In this document: positions 1-8,574 of the stretch, one piece after another
How positions within the stretch are numbered: the first letter of the stretch is position 1
Layout: each line of letters starts with the position of its first letter
DNA from: Actinomadura latina NBRC 106108
Lineage (GTDB): Bacteria > Actinomycetota > Actinomycetes > Streptosporangiales > Streptosporangiaceae
Direction of reading: 5' to 3'
NCBI RefSeq assembly: GCF_001552195.1
Contig: NZ_BCQS01000036.1
Location: 43,472 to 107,471, forward strand
DNA: 64,000 bases
Made by a program: the position numbers and the translations under genes
The notes under the pieces: model-generated
What the model was told of the DNA's origin: nothing
Database searches by the model: none
What the model saw: only the letters and a program-made list of their open reading frames with translations

Positions 1-2
1 TG

Positions 3-1127
3 GAGCGCCATTTCGCCGACGCGATGGAGCGCGCCGCCGACGAGGCCGCCGAGATCGCCGGGCGCCGCTTCAACCCCGGCTCGACCAAGCAGCTCCAGGA
101 GGTCCTGTTCGGCGAGCTGAACCTGCCCAGGACCAAGAAGATCAAGTCGGGGCACTCCACCGACGTGGACGCGCTGACCTGGCTCGCGACCCAGACCGGG
201 AACGGCCTCCCGGAGGTGCTCCTGCGCCACCGCGACCAGGCGCGGCTGCGCACCACGGTCGCCGGGCTGATCCGCGAGATCGGCGCGGACGGCCGGATCC
301 ACACCACGTTCCAGCAGACCGTCGCCGCGACCGGGCGGCTCACCTCCACCGAGCCGAACCTGCAGGTGATCCCCGTCCGCACCGAAGAGGGGCGGCGCAT
401 CCGCCGCGCCTTCCGGCCCGGCGCCGGGTTCGAGTCGCTGCTGACGGCCGACTACGGCCAGCTCGAACTGCGCGTCATGGCGCACCTCTCCCAGGACCCG
501 ACGCTGCTGGCCGCGTTCGAGTCCGGCGAGGACCTGCACGCGACGATGGCGGCTCAGGTCTTCCAGGTCGCCCCGGACGCCGTCACCCCCGAGATGCGCC
601 GCAAGATCAAGGCGATGTCGTACGGGCTGGCGTACGGGCTGTCGGCGTTCGGGCTGGCCAAGCAGCTCGGCATCCCGATGGCGGAGGCGCGCCCGCTGAT
701 GGACGCCTACTTCGCGCGGCTCGGCGGCGTCCGCGACTACCTCGGCCATGTCGTCGCCGAGGCCCGCGCCACCGGCTACACCCGGACGATCCTCGGCCGC
801 CGCCGCTACCTGCCCCACCTGACCAGCGACAACCGGCAGCGCCGCGAGACGGCCGAGCGGATGGCGCTGAACGCGCCGATCCAGGGCTCGGCCGCCGACA
901 TCGTCAAGATCGCGATGCTGCGGGTGGACGGGGCGCTCACCGCCGCCGGGCTGCGCAGCCGGCTGCTGCTCCAGGTGCACGACGAGATCGTCCTGGAAGT
1001 GGCGCCGGGCGAGCGGGACGCCGTGGAGAAGATCGTCCGCGACCGGATGACGGCCGCCTACCCGCTGACCGTCGGCCTGGAGGTCGCCATCGGCGCCGGC
1101 GCCGACTGGAACGCCGCCGCCCACTAG
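3..1127 (+). CDS. polA: DNA polymerase I, C-terminal polymerase domain (5' truncated by window)
   Basis: This is the last 374 codons of DNA polymerase I; the reading frame is open from base 3, so the gene begins upstream of the window. The visible part covers the family A polymerase domain. Motif A (DYGQLELRVMAH) is near visible residue 150, motif B (RRKIKAMSYGLAYG) near residue 200 and motif C (QVHDEIVLE) near residue 325. The usual catalytic Asp and Glu and the motif B Arg and Lys are present. The residue that is Phe762 in E. coli is Tyr here (SYG), as in other actinobacterial enzymes. The protein fills gaps in DNA repair and removes Okazaki primers. The gene converges with the dehydrogenase on the minus strand and overlaps it by 4 bases. 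Confidence 0.97.
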   Translation, partial: ERHFADAMERAADEAAEIAGRRFNPGSTKQLQEVLFGELNLPRTKKIKSGHSTDVDALTWLATQTGNGLPEVLLRHRDQARLRTTVAGLIREIGADGRIHTTFQQTVAATGRLTSTEPNLQVIPVRTEEGRRIRRAFRPGAGFESLLTADYGQLELRVMAHLSQDPTLLAAFESGEDLHATMAAQVFQVAPDAVTPEMRRKIKAMSYGLAYGLSAFGLAKQLGIPMAEARPLMDAYFARLGGVRDYLGHVVAEARATGYTRTILGRRRYLPHLTSDNRQRRETAERMALNAPIQGSAADIVKIAMLRVDGALTAAGLRSRLLLQVHDEIVLEVAPGERDAVEKIVRDRMTAAYPLTVGLEVAIGAGADWNAAAH

Positions 1128-2215
1128 CGGCTCGGCGGGCGGCCCTCCCACGCGTCGCGGAGCAGAGACCGGACCCCCGCGTCCTCCACCGGGCGCGGGT
1201 TGGCGATGCCGCCTCCGATGCCGCCTCCGATGCCGCCTCCGGTGGCCCGCGCGACGGCATCGTCCAGGTGAGCGGGGTCGGCGCCCAAATCGCTGAGCGA
1301 ACGCGGCAGACCCAGCGCACCGGACAGGTCCCACAGCGCACGGGCGGGATCGTCCCGTCCGAGTGCCCGCTGGAGCACCTCCACGGCGGCCGGCGCGGCG
1401 GGGGCGTTGTAGGCGAGGGCGTGCGGCAGCAGGACGGTGTGCGTCTCCGCATGCGGCAGGTTCAGCGACCCGCCGAGGATGTGGCACAGCTTGTGGTGCA
1501 GCCCCATCGTCGTGGCGCTCAGGCACGTCCCGCACAGCCACGCCCCGTACAGGGCGCGGGTCCGCGCGGGCAGGCCGCGGGGGGCCCGGACGACCTCGGG
1601 CAGCGCCCCGGCCAGCACCCGCACCGCCTCCTCCGCCATCAGCGAGACGACCGGCGAGGCGTCCGGCGCGTAGAGCGCCTCGACGGCGTGCGCCATCGCG
1701 TTCATCGCCGACGCCGCCGACACCGCCGGCGGCAGCCCCAGCGTCAGGGACGGGTCGTAGAGCACCGTCCGGGCGAGGACGCGCTCATCGCGCCCGGTGC
1801 GCTTGACGCCGTCCTCCGTCATGCCCCACGTCGGCGTCATCTCCGACCCGGCGTACGTCGTGGGGACGGCCACGATCGGTAGCCCCGTCTCCCTGGCGAC
1901 CGCCTTGGCCAGGCCGGCCGCCGATCCGCCGCCGAAGGAGACCAGGCCGTCCGCCCCCGCCGACGCGGCGACCCGGCACGCCTCGGCCGCCGCCTCCGCC
2001 GGGACGTGCATCACGGCGCCGGCGTGGACGCCCGCGGCCCGCGCACCCAGCGCCGACGCGGCGCGTTCGGCGTCCGCGCGCCGCCCCGGCGTCGACAGGA
2101 CGAGCACCCGGGACAGGCCGAGCGCGGCCACCTCGGCGGGCAGGTCCCCGAGCACGCCGTCGCCGAAGACGACCCGCACGGGGAGCGGCCGGTAGGCGAA
2201 TCGCAGCGCATCCAT
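1124..2215 (-). CDS. Maleylacetate reductase-like iron-containing alcohol dehydrogenase
   Basis: A 363-residue protein of the iron-containing alcohol dehydrogenase superfamily. The cofactor loop FGGGSAAGLAKA lies near residue 95, followed by VPTTYAGSEMTPTWG, a signature of maleylacetate reductases, which reduce maleylacetate to 3-oxoadipate with NAD(P)H at the end of hydroxyquinol and chlorocatechol pathways. Histidines likely to bind metal or substrate are in MNAMAHAVEALYA, MGLHHKLCHILGG and LPHAETH. Near the C-terminus the sequence GGGIGGGIGGGI comes from three exact copies of a 12-base unit. The gene diverges from pyrophosphatase, with about 60 bases between the starts. No other gene of such a pathway is adjacent, so the substrate is an inference from family. 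Confidence 0.85.
   Translation of the reverse strand: MDALRFAYRPLPVRVVFGDGVLGDLPAEVAALGLSRVLVLSTPGRRADAERAASALGARAAGVHAGAVMHVPAEAAAEACRVAASAGADGLVSFGGGSAAGLAKAVARETGLPIVAVPTTYAGSEMTPTWGMTEDGVKRTGRDERVLARTVLYDPSLTLGLPPAVSAASAMNAMAHAVEALYAPDASPVVSLMAEEAVRVLAGALPEVVRAPRGLPARTRALYGAWLCGTCLSATTMGLHHKLCHILGGSLNLPHAETHTVLLPHALAYNAPAAPAAVEVLQRALGRDDPARALWDLSGALGLPRSLSDLGADPAHLDDAVARATGGGIGGGIGGGIANPRPVEDAGVRSLLRDAWEGRPPSR
1206..1241. repeat. Three 12-bp tandem repeats inside the dehydrogenase gene
   Basis: The unit GATGCCGCCTCC occurs three times in a row, with a degenerate fourth (GGTGGCC) following. Read on the minus strand it encodes the Gly-Gly-Gly-Ile tetrapeptide repeat near the C-terminus. 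The length keeps the frame, so copy number can change without breaking the gene. Confidence 0.9.
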
Positions 2216-2277
2216 GCGCCCGACCCTACGATCACCCGCTCTCCCGGCGGGTAGGGTCCGCGGAAGGGGAGGTACCC

Positions 2278-2775
2278 ATGGAGATCGAGATGATCGTCGA
2301 GATCCCCGGCGGATCGCGCAACAAGTACGAGATGGACCACGGGCTCGGCCGCATCCGGCTCGACCGGCTGCTGTTCACGGCGACCCGGTACCCGCACGAC
2401 TACGGCTACATCCCGGACACCTGCGCCGAGGACGGCGACCCGCTGGACGCGATGGTGCTGCTGGAGGAGCCCACGTTCCCCGGCTGCCAGGTCACCGTCC
2501 GCAGCATCGGCGTGTTCTGGATGCTCGACGAGAAGGGGCCGGACGCCAAGGTCCTCACCGTCCCGTCCCGGGACGTCCGCTACGCCGGGATCAACGAGTT
2601 GTCCGACGTGCAGGAGCACATCCTCGACGAGATCGCGCACTTCTTCGACATCTACAAGAGCCTTGAACCGGGCAAGTCCTCCGACGTGCGCGGCTGGCAG
2701 GACCGCCAGGTCGCCGACCGCACCATCACCGAGGCCGCCGAGCGCGCCCGCACGACGGGCGGCGCCACGGCCTGA
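2278..2775 (+). CDS. ppa: Inorganic pyrophosphatase, family I
   Basis: A 165-residue soluble pyrophosphatase, the usual length for the bacterial hexameric family I enzyme. It hydrolyses pyrophosphate to phosphate and so pulls biosynthetic reactions forward in the cytoplasm. The metal-binding signature DGDPLDAMVL lies near residues 57-66, preceded by the active-site segment RYPHDYGYIPDT, and further conserved acidic residues lie in the second half (LDEKGPDAKVL). A ribosome site GGGGAGG ends 6 bases before the ATG. Confidence 0.97.
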   Translation: MEIEMIVEIPGGSRNKYEMDHGLGRIRLDRLLFTATRYPHDYGYIPDTCAEDGDPLDAMVLLEEPTFPGCQVTVRSIGVFWMLDEKGPDAKVLTVPSRDVRYAGINELSDVQEHILDEIAHFFDIYKSLEPGKSSDVRGWQDRQVADRTITEAAERARTTGGATA

Positions 2776-2780
2776 CCGCC

Positions 2781-2816
2781 GCCGCCCGCCGCCCGCCGCC
2801 CGCCGCCCGCCGCTCC
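2781..2816. repeat. GC-only 7-bp tandem repeat downstream of ppa
   Basis: About five copies of the unit CCGCCCG follow the ppa stop codon directly. The tract lies between ppa and the next gene; it shows no dyad with a T-run, so a terminator role is not evident. It is a likely slippage site. Confidence 0.7.
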
Positions 2817-2912
2817 ACCGTGACGGACCTCACCCGCCGGGGCCGCGACCGGGCGTGTAGCGTCGAGATCCGCCCAGGGCGGGTACCGCCCGGTATCCGG
2901 AGGTGAGACCGC

Positions 2913-3728
2913 ATGAGCACCGCTGGCAGGGGGAGCGCGGACGACGGGATCCGCGCGGACCGCCCGGTGTCGGCGCGCGTCTGGGACTACTGGCTCGGCG
3001 GCAAGGACCACTACGAGATCGACCGGATGGCGGGGGAGAAGGTCGCGCGGCAGGTCCCCGGCATCGTCGCCGCCGCCCGCACCGACCGGCTGTTCCTCGG
3101 CCGGTGCGTCCGCCACCTCGCGGGCGAGGAGGGCGTGCGCCAGTTCCTCGACATCGGCACCGGGCTCCCGACCGCCGACAACACCCACGAGATCGCGCAG
3201 CGGGTGGCTCCGGAGTCGCGCATCGTCTACGTCGACAACGATCCGCTCGTGCTGGTCCACGCGCGCGCGCTCCTCACCAGCTCCCCGGAGGGCGTGACCA
3301 GCTACATCGACGCCGACGTCCGCGACCCCGACCGCATTCTCGAGGAGGCTTCGGCGACGCTCGACTTCGGGAGGCCGGTGGCGCTGATGATGCTCGCGCT
3401 GCTGCACCTGATCACCGACGACGACGAGGCGCGGAGCATCCTGAAACGGCTCGTCGGCGCGCTCGCGCCCGGCAGTTTCGTGGCGCTGTCGCACGCCTGC
3501 CTGGACGTGGACGTCACGCACACCGCCGTCAAGGCGTGGAACGAGAGCGGCACCCCGCATCCGCTCAAGGCCCGGACCAGCACGGAGATCGAGGCGCTGC
3601 TCGACGGCCTGGAATTGGTCGAGCCCGGAATCGTGTCGTGTTCCCAGTGGCGTCCCGAACCCAATCCGTGGGGCGAGCCGCACGAGACCATGACCTTCTG
3701 TGGAGTGGCGAGAAAACTATCCGCCTGA
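2913..3728 (+). CDS. DUF574-family SAM-dependent methyltransferase (copy 1)
   Basis: A 271-residue protein of the actinobacterial DUF574 (PF04672) S-adenosylmethionine-dependent methyltransferase family. The typical start region RPVSARVWDYWLGGKDHYEIDR is near residue 12. The SAM-binding core follows as FLDIGTGLPTADNTHEIAQ (near residue 75), YVDNDPLVLVHARALL, and a late motif MMLALLHLITDDDEA. The second copy of the family at 17.7-18.5 kb on the minus strand shares all these blocks. These proteins are often present in many copies in actinomycetes and their substrates are unknown. An AGGTGAG ribosome site precedes the ATG. The stop codon is 57 bases before the next gene. Confidence 0.92.
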   Translation: MSTAGRGSADDGIRADRPVSARVWDYWLGGKDHYEIDRMAGEKVARQVPGIVAAARTDRLFLGRCVRHLAGEEGVRQFLDIGTGLPTADNTHEIAQRVAPESRIVYVDNDPLVLVHARALLTSSPEGVTSYIDADVRDPDRILEEASATLDFGRPVALMMLALLHLITDDDEARSILKRLVGALAPGSFVALSHACLDVDVTHTAVKAWNESGTPHPLKARTSTEIEALLDGLELVEPGIVSCSQWRPEPNPWGEPHETMTFCGVARKLSA

Positions 3729-3785
3729 TGGCGTTCGGTGGAGGATCGGAGGCATTATCCGACACCGTTCCTCCGGAGGCAGTCC

Positions 3786-4328
3786 GTGGCGCATATCGAA
3801 TTGGACGAGAACATTCCCGGGCTGCCGTCCCTGCTCCGGTTCCGGCCCGAGACGGCGGGGCCGCTGAGCGCGCTCGCCGAGGCCCTGCTGCGCGGCCCGA
3901 GCCCGCTCGAACGCGGTGAGCGGGAGCTGATCGCCGCCTACGTGTCCGAGCTGAACGGCTGCCGGTTCTGCTCGTCGTCCCACGGCGCGTGCGCGGCCGC
4001 GCAGCTGACCGGCGGGACGGCGCTCGTCCGGCAGGTGCACGCCGATCCCGCGGCCGCGCCGGTGTCCGCCAAGCTCAGGGCGCTCCTCGCCATCGCCGCC
4101 GCCGTGCAGCGGGGCGGCCGGGAGGTCGGTGACGCGCACATCGCCGCGGCGCGCGAGGCCGGCGCCACGGACGTCGAGATCCACGACGCCGTGCTCGTCG
4201 CCGCCGCGTTCTGCATGTACAACCGGTACGTGGACGGCCTGGCGACCAGCGCCCCGGAGGACCCGGCCGCGTACGCCCGGATGGCCGAGCGGCTCGTCGT
4301 CCACGGCTACGGGAGCGTCCCGGGCTGA
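3786..4328 (+). CDS. Carboxymuconolactone decarboxylase/AhpD-like peroxidase-family protein
   Basis: A 180-residue all-helical protein of the AhpD/CMD superfamily. The redox motif NGCRFCSSSH near residues 58-67 has the CxxC-xxx-His arrangement used by AhpD-type alkylhydroperoxidases, so a role in reducing peroxides or in thiol redox is likely. The GTG at 3786 is chosen because GGAGG at 3775-3779 lies 6 bases upstream; an in-frame ATG at 3738 has no such site. Its 3' end overlaps that of the convergent membrane protein gene by 22 bases. Confidence 0.85.
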   Translation: MAHIELDENIPGLPSLLRFRPETAGPLSALAEALLRGPSPLERGERELIAAYVSELNGCRFCSSSHGACAAAQLTGGTALVRQVHADPAAAPVSAKLRALLAIAAAVQRGGREVGDAHIAAAREAGATDVEIHDAVLVAAAFCMYNRYVDGLATSAPEDPAAYARMAERLVVHGYGSVPG

Positions 4329-5998
4329 GCGGGCCGGCGGAAGATCGTGATGGAGTGGCCGACCTCGCCGATCTCCTCGCTGGAGGCGACCAGCGGGGCC
4401 AGCCGCGGATCGTCCTTCGCGATCCAGCTGTCGGACACCACCAGCAGGCCGCGCACCCGGTCCGGGGGCACGGCGAGCGGGTCGGACGCGTGGATGCCGT
4501 AGTACGACGGCACGCCACTGCCCTTGTAGGCGAGCCAGACCTGCTCGCCGGGGTGCCGGTCGTGGAGGCGGTCGGCGAGCCGCCCGAGATCCTGGCCCCA
4601 GTCGACGTTGGAGTCGTGCAGGTACAGGTGCGTCTTGGACGGCCCGCCGAACGCCTCGTTGGAGTACGGCAGGTAGTACGGCCAGGCCCGCAGCGAACTG
4701 ACCGCGACGAACAGCACGAGCACGCCGGCCGCGGCCTTCGCCCACCGCCACCGGAGGACGGTCGCCCCGGCCGCCGCCACCGCGAGGAACATCGGGATGA
4801 AGATCGCGTACCGGACGCCGAGGTCGCGGTGCCCGGTCATCGCCACCGCCAGCAGCACCGCGGCGGGCGCGAGGACGTACGGCGCGGCGGGCCGCAGCCG
4901 GGGCAGCAGCGCCATCGCGGCGACCCCCGCCGCCCACAGGGCGAGCATCCCGAGCGGCGTCTTCACCAGCAGCGCGGCCGGCAGGTAGTACCAGTGGGAG
5001 CCCTGGTAGGTGTGGCCGAACAGGAAGCTCGTCCACCTCAGATCCTCGAAGCCGAACTGGACGCGCATCCCGTCCCGGAACGGCGCCGGGAAGGGCAGCA
5101 GGCCGGCGGCCGTCCCGCGCGCCCCGCCGATCGCCGGGACATCCGCCGGGGTCGTCCACCGCAGCCGCGGATCGACGGCCAGGTACGCCGCCCACACGAC
5201 CGCGATGGCCGGCACGCCGGCGCCCACCGCCGAGAGCAGGCCGGCCGCGACGGGCCGTCCGGCGCCCCGGGACCGCCGCGACGACCAGACCGGCACGGCC
5301 GCCAGGGCCAGGAGCACCGGCACGGCGGGCAACGCGCTCATCTTCGTCGCCACGGCCGCGCCCAGCGCCACCCCGGAGAGCGGGACGTAGAGCCGCGGCC
5401 GCCGCCGCGCCCGCCACACCAGCCACACCGACGTCAGCAGGAAACCGGCCGTCGGCACGTCGAGCGTCGCCAGCGACCCGTGCGCGATCACGTCGGGGGA
5501 GAACGCGTAGAGGGCGAGCGCCGCCACGCCGCCGGCCGGGCCGGTGAGGTCGCGGGCGAACGCGAACACGACCAGCCCGAACAGCACCGTCAGGACGATG
5601 ACCGGCAGCCGCGCCGCGAGCAGCACCCGCTGCGCGTCATTGCCCGACTCGTACAGGAGGTGCCGGCCGACGTGCTGCTGCGTCCCGGCGTAGGACGCGT
5701 CCAGGCGGGCGCCGCCGGCCACCGCCCCCGCCCCGATGAGGATCTTGGCGAGCGGCGGATGCTCCGGGTTGTACCGGAGATCGTGTTCGCGCAGGTAGGT
5801 GACGCCCGTGCCGATGTACACGGGCTCGTCGATCGTCGGGGACTGCGCCACGGCCGTGGAGGCCAGCGCGAACGCCAGCTGCGCCAGCAGCGCCGCCACG
5901 ACGGCCCCGAGCAGCCATCGCCGGTGCCGGCGCGGCACCCGGAACCGGGCGGCCGGCGCCTCGCCGGGAGGCGCCGCGGGCTCCCCGACCGCGGTCAT
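4307..5998 (-). CDS. GT39/PMT-like membrane glycosyltransferase
   Basis: A 563-residue polytopic membrane protein. After one N-terminal membrane segment comes SPTIDEPVYIGTG near residues 52-64, an acidic motif in the first outside loop like the catalytic Asp-Glu of lipid-linked GT-C mannosyl- or arabinosyltransferases. Then come NPEHPPLAK, roughly ten further hydrophobic segments, and a C-terminal soluble part with SNVDWGQDLGRLADRL, typical of ArnT/PMT-like (GT39/PF13231) proteins. It probably moves a sugar from a polyprenyl phosphate onto an envelope acceptor. The ATG at 5998 overlaps the stop codon of the upstream gene as TGATG, which indicates translational coupling with the sulfatase-like enzyme. 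Confidence 0.85.
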   Translation of the reverse strand: MTAVGEPAAPPGEAPAARFRVPRRHRRWLLGAVVAALLAQLAFALASTAVAQSPTIDEPVYIGTGVTYLREHDLRYNPEHPPLAKILIGAGAVAGGARLDASYAGTQQHVGRHLLYESGNDAQRVLLAARLPVIVLTVLFGLVVFAFARDLTGPAGGVAALALYAFSPDVIAHGSLATLDVPTAGFLLTSVWLVWRARRRPRLYVPLSGVALGAAVATKMSALPAVPVLLALAAVPVWSSRRSRGAGRPVAAGLLSAVGAGVPAIAVVWAAYLAVDPRLRWTTPADVPAIGGARGTAAGLLPFPAPFRDGMRVQFGFEDLRWTSFLFGHTYQGSHWYYLPAALLVKTPLGMLALWAAGVAAMALLPRLRPAAPYVLAPAAVLLAVAMTGHRDLGVRYAIFIPMFLAVAAAGATVLRWRWAKAAAGVLVLFVAVSSLRAWPYYLPYSNEAFGGPSKTHLYLHDSNVDWGQDLGRLADRLHDRHPGEQVWLAYKGSGVPSYYGIHASDPLAVPPDRVRGLLVVSDSWIAKDDPRLAPLVASSEEIGEVGHSITIFRRPAQPGTLP

Positions 5999-7734
5999 CA
6001 GCCGAACGCGGTGAGGAAGCGGTCGCGGAACGCGCTCATCGGCCACACCGGGGTGTCCTTGGCGGGCCGCAGCCCGTCCTGCCAGTTCCAGCCCGAGATC
6101 CTGTCCATGACGGCCTTGTCCTTCGCGACGATCGTGATGGGCACGTCCCGGCTCGCGCCGGGGCCGGTGATGAGCGGCGCGGGTTGATGGTCGCCGAGGA
6201 AGATGAGCACCGTCTTATCGTTCCCGTACGTCTCCATGTACGACACGAGGGTGTTCAGTGTGTACTCGATCGACTTGCGGTACTCGGTGCGGATCTGGCC
6301 GCCGGGCGGCCACGGAGCGTCGTAGCCCTTGCCCATCCCGTTGAAGACCGAGCCGTCCCCGACCCTGTCCCACGGGACCGGCCGCGGAATGGACGCCCAC
6401 GGCGCGTGGCTCGACACCAGCGCCGTCTCCGCCATCACCGGCGGACGGTCCTTCTTGGCCAGTTCGGTGCGCTGCAGCGTCGACAGCGTGTACTGGTCCG
6501 GCATCGTCGCGAAGCTGAAGCGGGGGCCGCGGTACCCGAGGTTCCGGTCGTCGTACACCTTGTCGTAGCCGTAGAACTTCCCCTCCGGCCAGGCCCGCGT
6601 GATCGCCGGCATCAGCGCGACCGTCCGCGAGTCCGCCTTGTGGAACGCCCCGTTCAGCGTCAGCCGGTCGCTGTTCACGAGCGTCCGGTACCGCTGCTGG
6701 TTGTTGATCCACAGTCCGGACAGCAGCGTCGCGTGCGCGAGCCAGCTGCCGCCGCCCGCCGTGGACGAGGTGAGCCAGCCGCTGCGCGCGGCGAGCCCGG
6801 CGTCGCGGAGCCGCTGCGACCCCTGGTCCAGGACGGCGTCGACCTGCGGCGCGTACTGCGGGCTCTCCACCGCCGAGCGGCCGTAGCTCTCCACGAACGC
6901 GAGCACGACGTCCTTGCCGCGCAGCCCCGTCAGCAGCTTGTCGCCGGGCGCGTCGCGGAACTTGTCGACGGCGGCGGCCTTCGCGAACTCCTCCCGGTCG
7001 TTCAGGCTCGCCCGCACCGCCCGCGCGTGGTCGTAGGCGAGCGCCGCCGCGCTCCTGGACGCGACCGGCACGCCGTCGACGAGTTGCGCGCCGAGCGCGG
7101 CGCACACGAGCCAGACCGTCCCCAGCACCGCCGCCGCCCGCGCCGCCGTCCGGTCGTGCCGGGCGACCACGCGGCTCAGCCGCAGCGCCGACAGCGACAT
7201 CAGCACGACCACCCCGGCCGTCAGCACGACGGTGAGGACCACGGCGGCGATCGCCCCGCCCCGCCCGGCCGACTCGTCCACGAACTCCACCGCCGGGCGC
7301 AGCAGCGGCCAGTCGAGCACCAGGTCGAAAGGCCGGACGAGCACGGCGTCGAACCCGATGTCCATCACCTTCAGCACGAACAGCAGCCCCAGGACGGCCC
7401 CCGCCGTCCCCGCCGTGTAACGCCGCGACTTCCCCGGCACCACGAGGATCAGGCCGACACCGAGCACTCCCTCGATCGGGATGCGCACGAACGCCCCCGG
7501 CGACAGCAGCGCGAACTCGTCCGGCGTGATCAGCGCCGCCAGCACGAACAGGAACGCCGCGCCGGTCACCACCCGGGCCGCGACCCGCCTGCGCCGCCCG
7601 CCGCCCGCGTCCCGCCCGGCGGCCTTCACATCCTCGTCTGTCACCCGCTCCGTGCGGCTATCGGTGGTCAGCTCGTCCTCCAAGGCTCGGTCCCCCGCCG
7701 CGAACGCGACACCCACATGCACGTCCACGCTCAC
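5998..7734 (-). CDS. Membrane sulfatase/LTA synthase-like enzyme
   Basis: A 578-residue protein with four to five N-terminal membrane segments (about residues 50-215) and an extracellular alkaline-phosphatase-superfamily domain. Landmarks are VVLAFVESYGRSAVES near residue 282, where the usual nucleophile is a Ser or Thr close to this strand, STAGGGSWLAHATLLSG near residue 330, and VLIFLGDHQPAPLITG near residue 510, whose Asp-His is the conserved metal ligand pair of the family. Such proteins transfer phosphoglycerol or phosphoethanolamine to envelope polymers or lipids. The GTG start at 7734 is uncertain because its ribosome site sits very close. Its coupling with the GT39-like gene suggests a shared envelope-decorating pathway. 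Confidence 0.8.
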   Translation of the reverse strand: MSVDVHVGVAFAAGDRALEDELTTDSRTERVTDEDVKAAGRDAGGGRRRRVAARVVTGAAFLFVLAALITPDEFALLSPGAFVRIPIEGVLGVGLILVVPGKSRRYTAGTAGAVLGLLFVLKVMDIGFDAVLVRPFDLVLDWPLLRPAVEFVDESAGRGGAIAAVVLTVVLTAGVVVLMSLSALRLSRVVARHDRTAARAAAVLGTVWLVCAALGAQLVDGVPVASRSAAALAYDHARAVRASLNDREEFAKAAAVDKFRDAPGDKLLTGLRGKDVVLAFVESYGRSAVESPQYAPQVDAVLDQGSQRLRDAGLAARSGWLTSSTAGGGSWLAHATLLSGLWINNQQRYRTLVNSDRLTLNGAFHKADSRTVALMPAITRAWPEGKFYGYDKVYDDRNLGYRGPRFSFATMPDQYTLSTLQRTELAKKDRPPVMAETALVSSHAPWASIPRPVPWDRVGDGSVFNGMGKGYDAPWPPGGQIRTEYRKSIEYTLNTLVSYMETYGNDKTVLIFLGDHQPAPLITGPGASRDVPITIVAKDKAVMDRISGWNWQDGLRPAKDTPVWPMSAFRDRFLTAFG

Positions 7735-7876
7735 TCCACCGGTTCAACCCTTCCCCGATGACCTCGGCGGTGCGCGGCGGTCCGCGGATTTCCTCGCGGG
7801 AACGTCGAGGATCCGGGGGTGGCTCCGATCTATTCGTGAGCGGCGCCGACGGGGCGCCCGAGGAGGAAGTATCGAC

Positions 7877-8470
7877 ATGGGCAAGGTCACCTGTGACATC
7901 GGGATCTCGGTGGACGGCTTCGTCGCCGGCCTGGACCAGCGGCTGGACGAGCCGCTGGGCACCGGAGGCGAGCGGCTGCACCGGTGGATGTTCGAGCAGC
8001 CCGAGGCCAACGCCGAGGCCATCGAGAAGATCACGTCGGCGGGCGCCTTCATCATGGGGCGCAACATGTTCGGCTCCGGACGCGGCGCCTGGGATCTGGA
8101 CTGGACGGGCTGGTGGGGCGAGGAGCCGCCCTACCACGCGCCCGTGTTCGTCCTGACCCATCACGAGCGGGAGACGGTGCCCATGAAGGGCGGGACGTCT
8201 TTCGTGTTCGTGACCGACGGCATCGAGTCGGCCATGGCGCAGGCCCGGGAGGCGGCCGGTGACGGGAACGTCTCCATCGCAGGCGGCGCGCAGACGGTGA
8301 ACCAGTACCTCGCGGCCGGGCTGATCGACGATCTCCGGCTGCACATCGCGCCGATCGTCCTCGGCGCCGGGGAGCGGCTGTTCGAGGGCGTCGGCGACCT
8401 CGGGCTCGAACCGGTGGAGGTCTCCCACACCGACCTGGTCACGCACGTCGCCTACCGAGTCGGCCGGTAA
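7877..8470 (+). CDS. Dihydrofolate reductase-fold protein (RibD C-terminal family)
   Basis: A 197-residue protein of the RibD-C/DHFR-like family. The N-terminal VTCDIGISVDGFVAG is the usual first strand and substrate loop, GAFIMGRNMF near residue 56 is the NADPH-contact segment, and GGNVSIAGGAQ-type residues (VSIAGGAQTVNQYLAAGLIDDLRLHIAPIVLG is the region at 131-162) form the late cofactor loop and strand. It probably reduces a small pteridine- or pyrimidine-like substrate with NADPH; the real substrate is unknown. The ATG at 7877 is preferred because AGGAGG at 7861-7866 precedes it; a longer open frame extends upstream to 7481 but crosses into the divergent gene. Confidence 0.85.
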   Translation: MGKVTCDIGISVDGFVAGLDQRLDEPLGTGGERLHRWMFEQPEANAEAIEKITSAGAFIMGRNMFGSGRGAWDLDWTGWWGEEPPYHAPVFVLTHHERETVPMKGGTSFVFVTDGIESAMAQAREAAGDGNVSIAGGAQTVNQYLAAGLIDDLRLHIAPIVLGAGERLFEGVGDLGLEPVEVSHTDLVTHVAYRVGR

Positions 8471-8478
8471 GGACCAAG

Positions 8479-8497
8479 GTCCCCGCAGGTCGGGGAC
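8479..8497. terminator. Hairpin after the RibD-C reductase gene
   Basis: A 7-bp stem GTCCCCG / CGGGGAC with a 5-base loop CAGGT, starting 8 bases after the stop codon. There is no U-tract, as is common in high-GC actinobacteria. Confidence 0.5.
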
Positions 8498-8574
8498 GGT
8501 CGCCCGGGGTACGGGTGACCTGCGGGGAGCAGAGTGGGAAGGGCAGGAGCGACCCCATCCGGGGGAGGGACGGC

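Noticed and set aside
937..2254. Several 60-200 codon frames overlapping the dehydrogenase gene on both strands
   Set aside because: All are low-complexity shadows of the iron-type dehydrogenase and polA frames.
2777..2816. The GC-only tandem tract after ppa as a terminator
   Set aside because: It is a direct repeat without dyad symmetry, so it does not form a stable hairpin by itself.
4355..6187. A 610-codon open frame on the plus strand opposite the GT39-like gene
   Set aside because: Shadow frame rich in Arg, His, Gln and Pro, with no hydrophobic segments or motifs; the minus strand encodes a convincing membrane enzyme.
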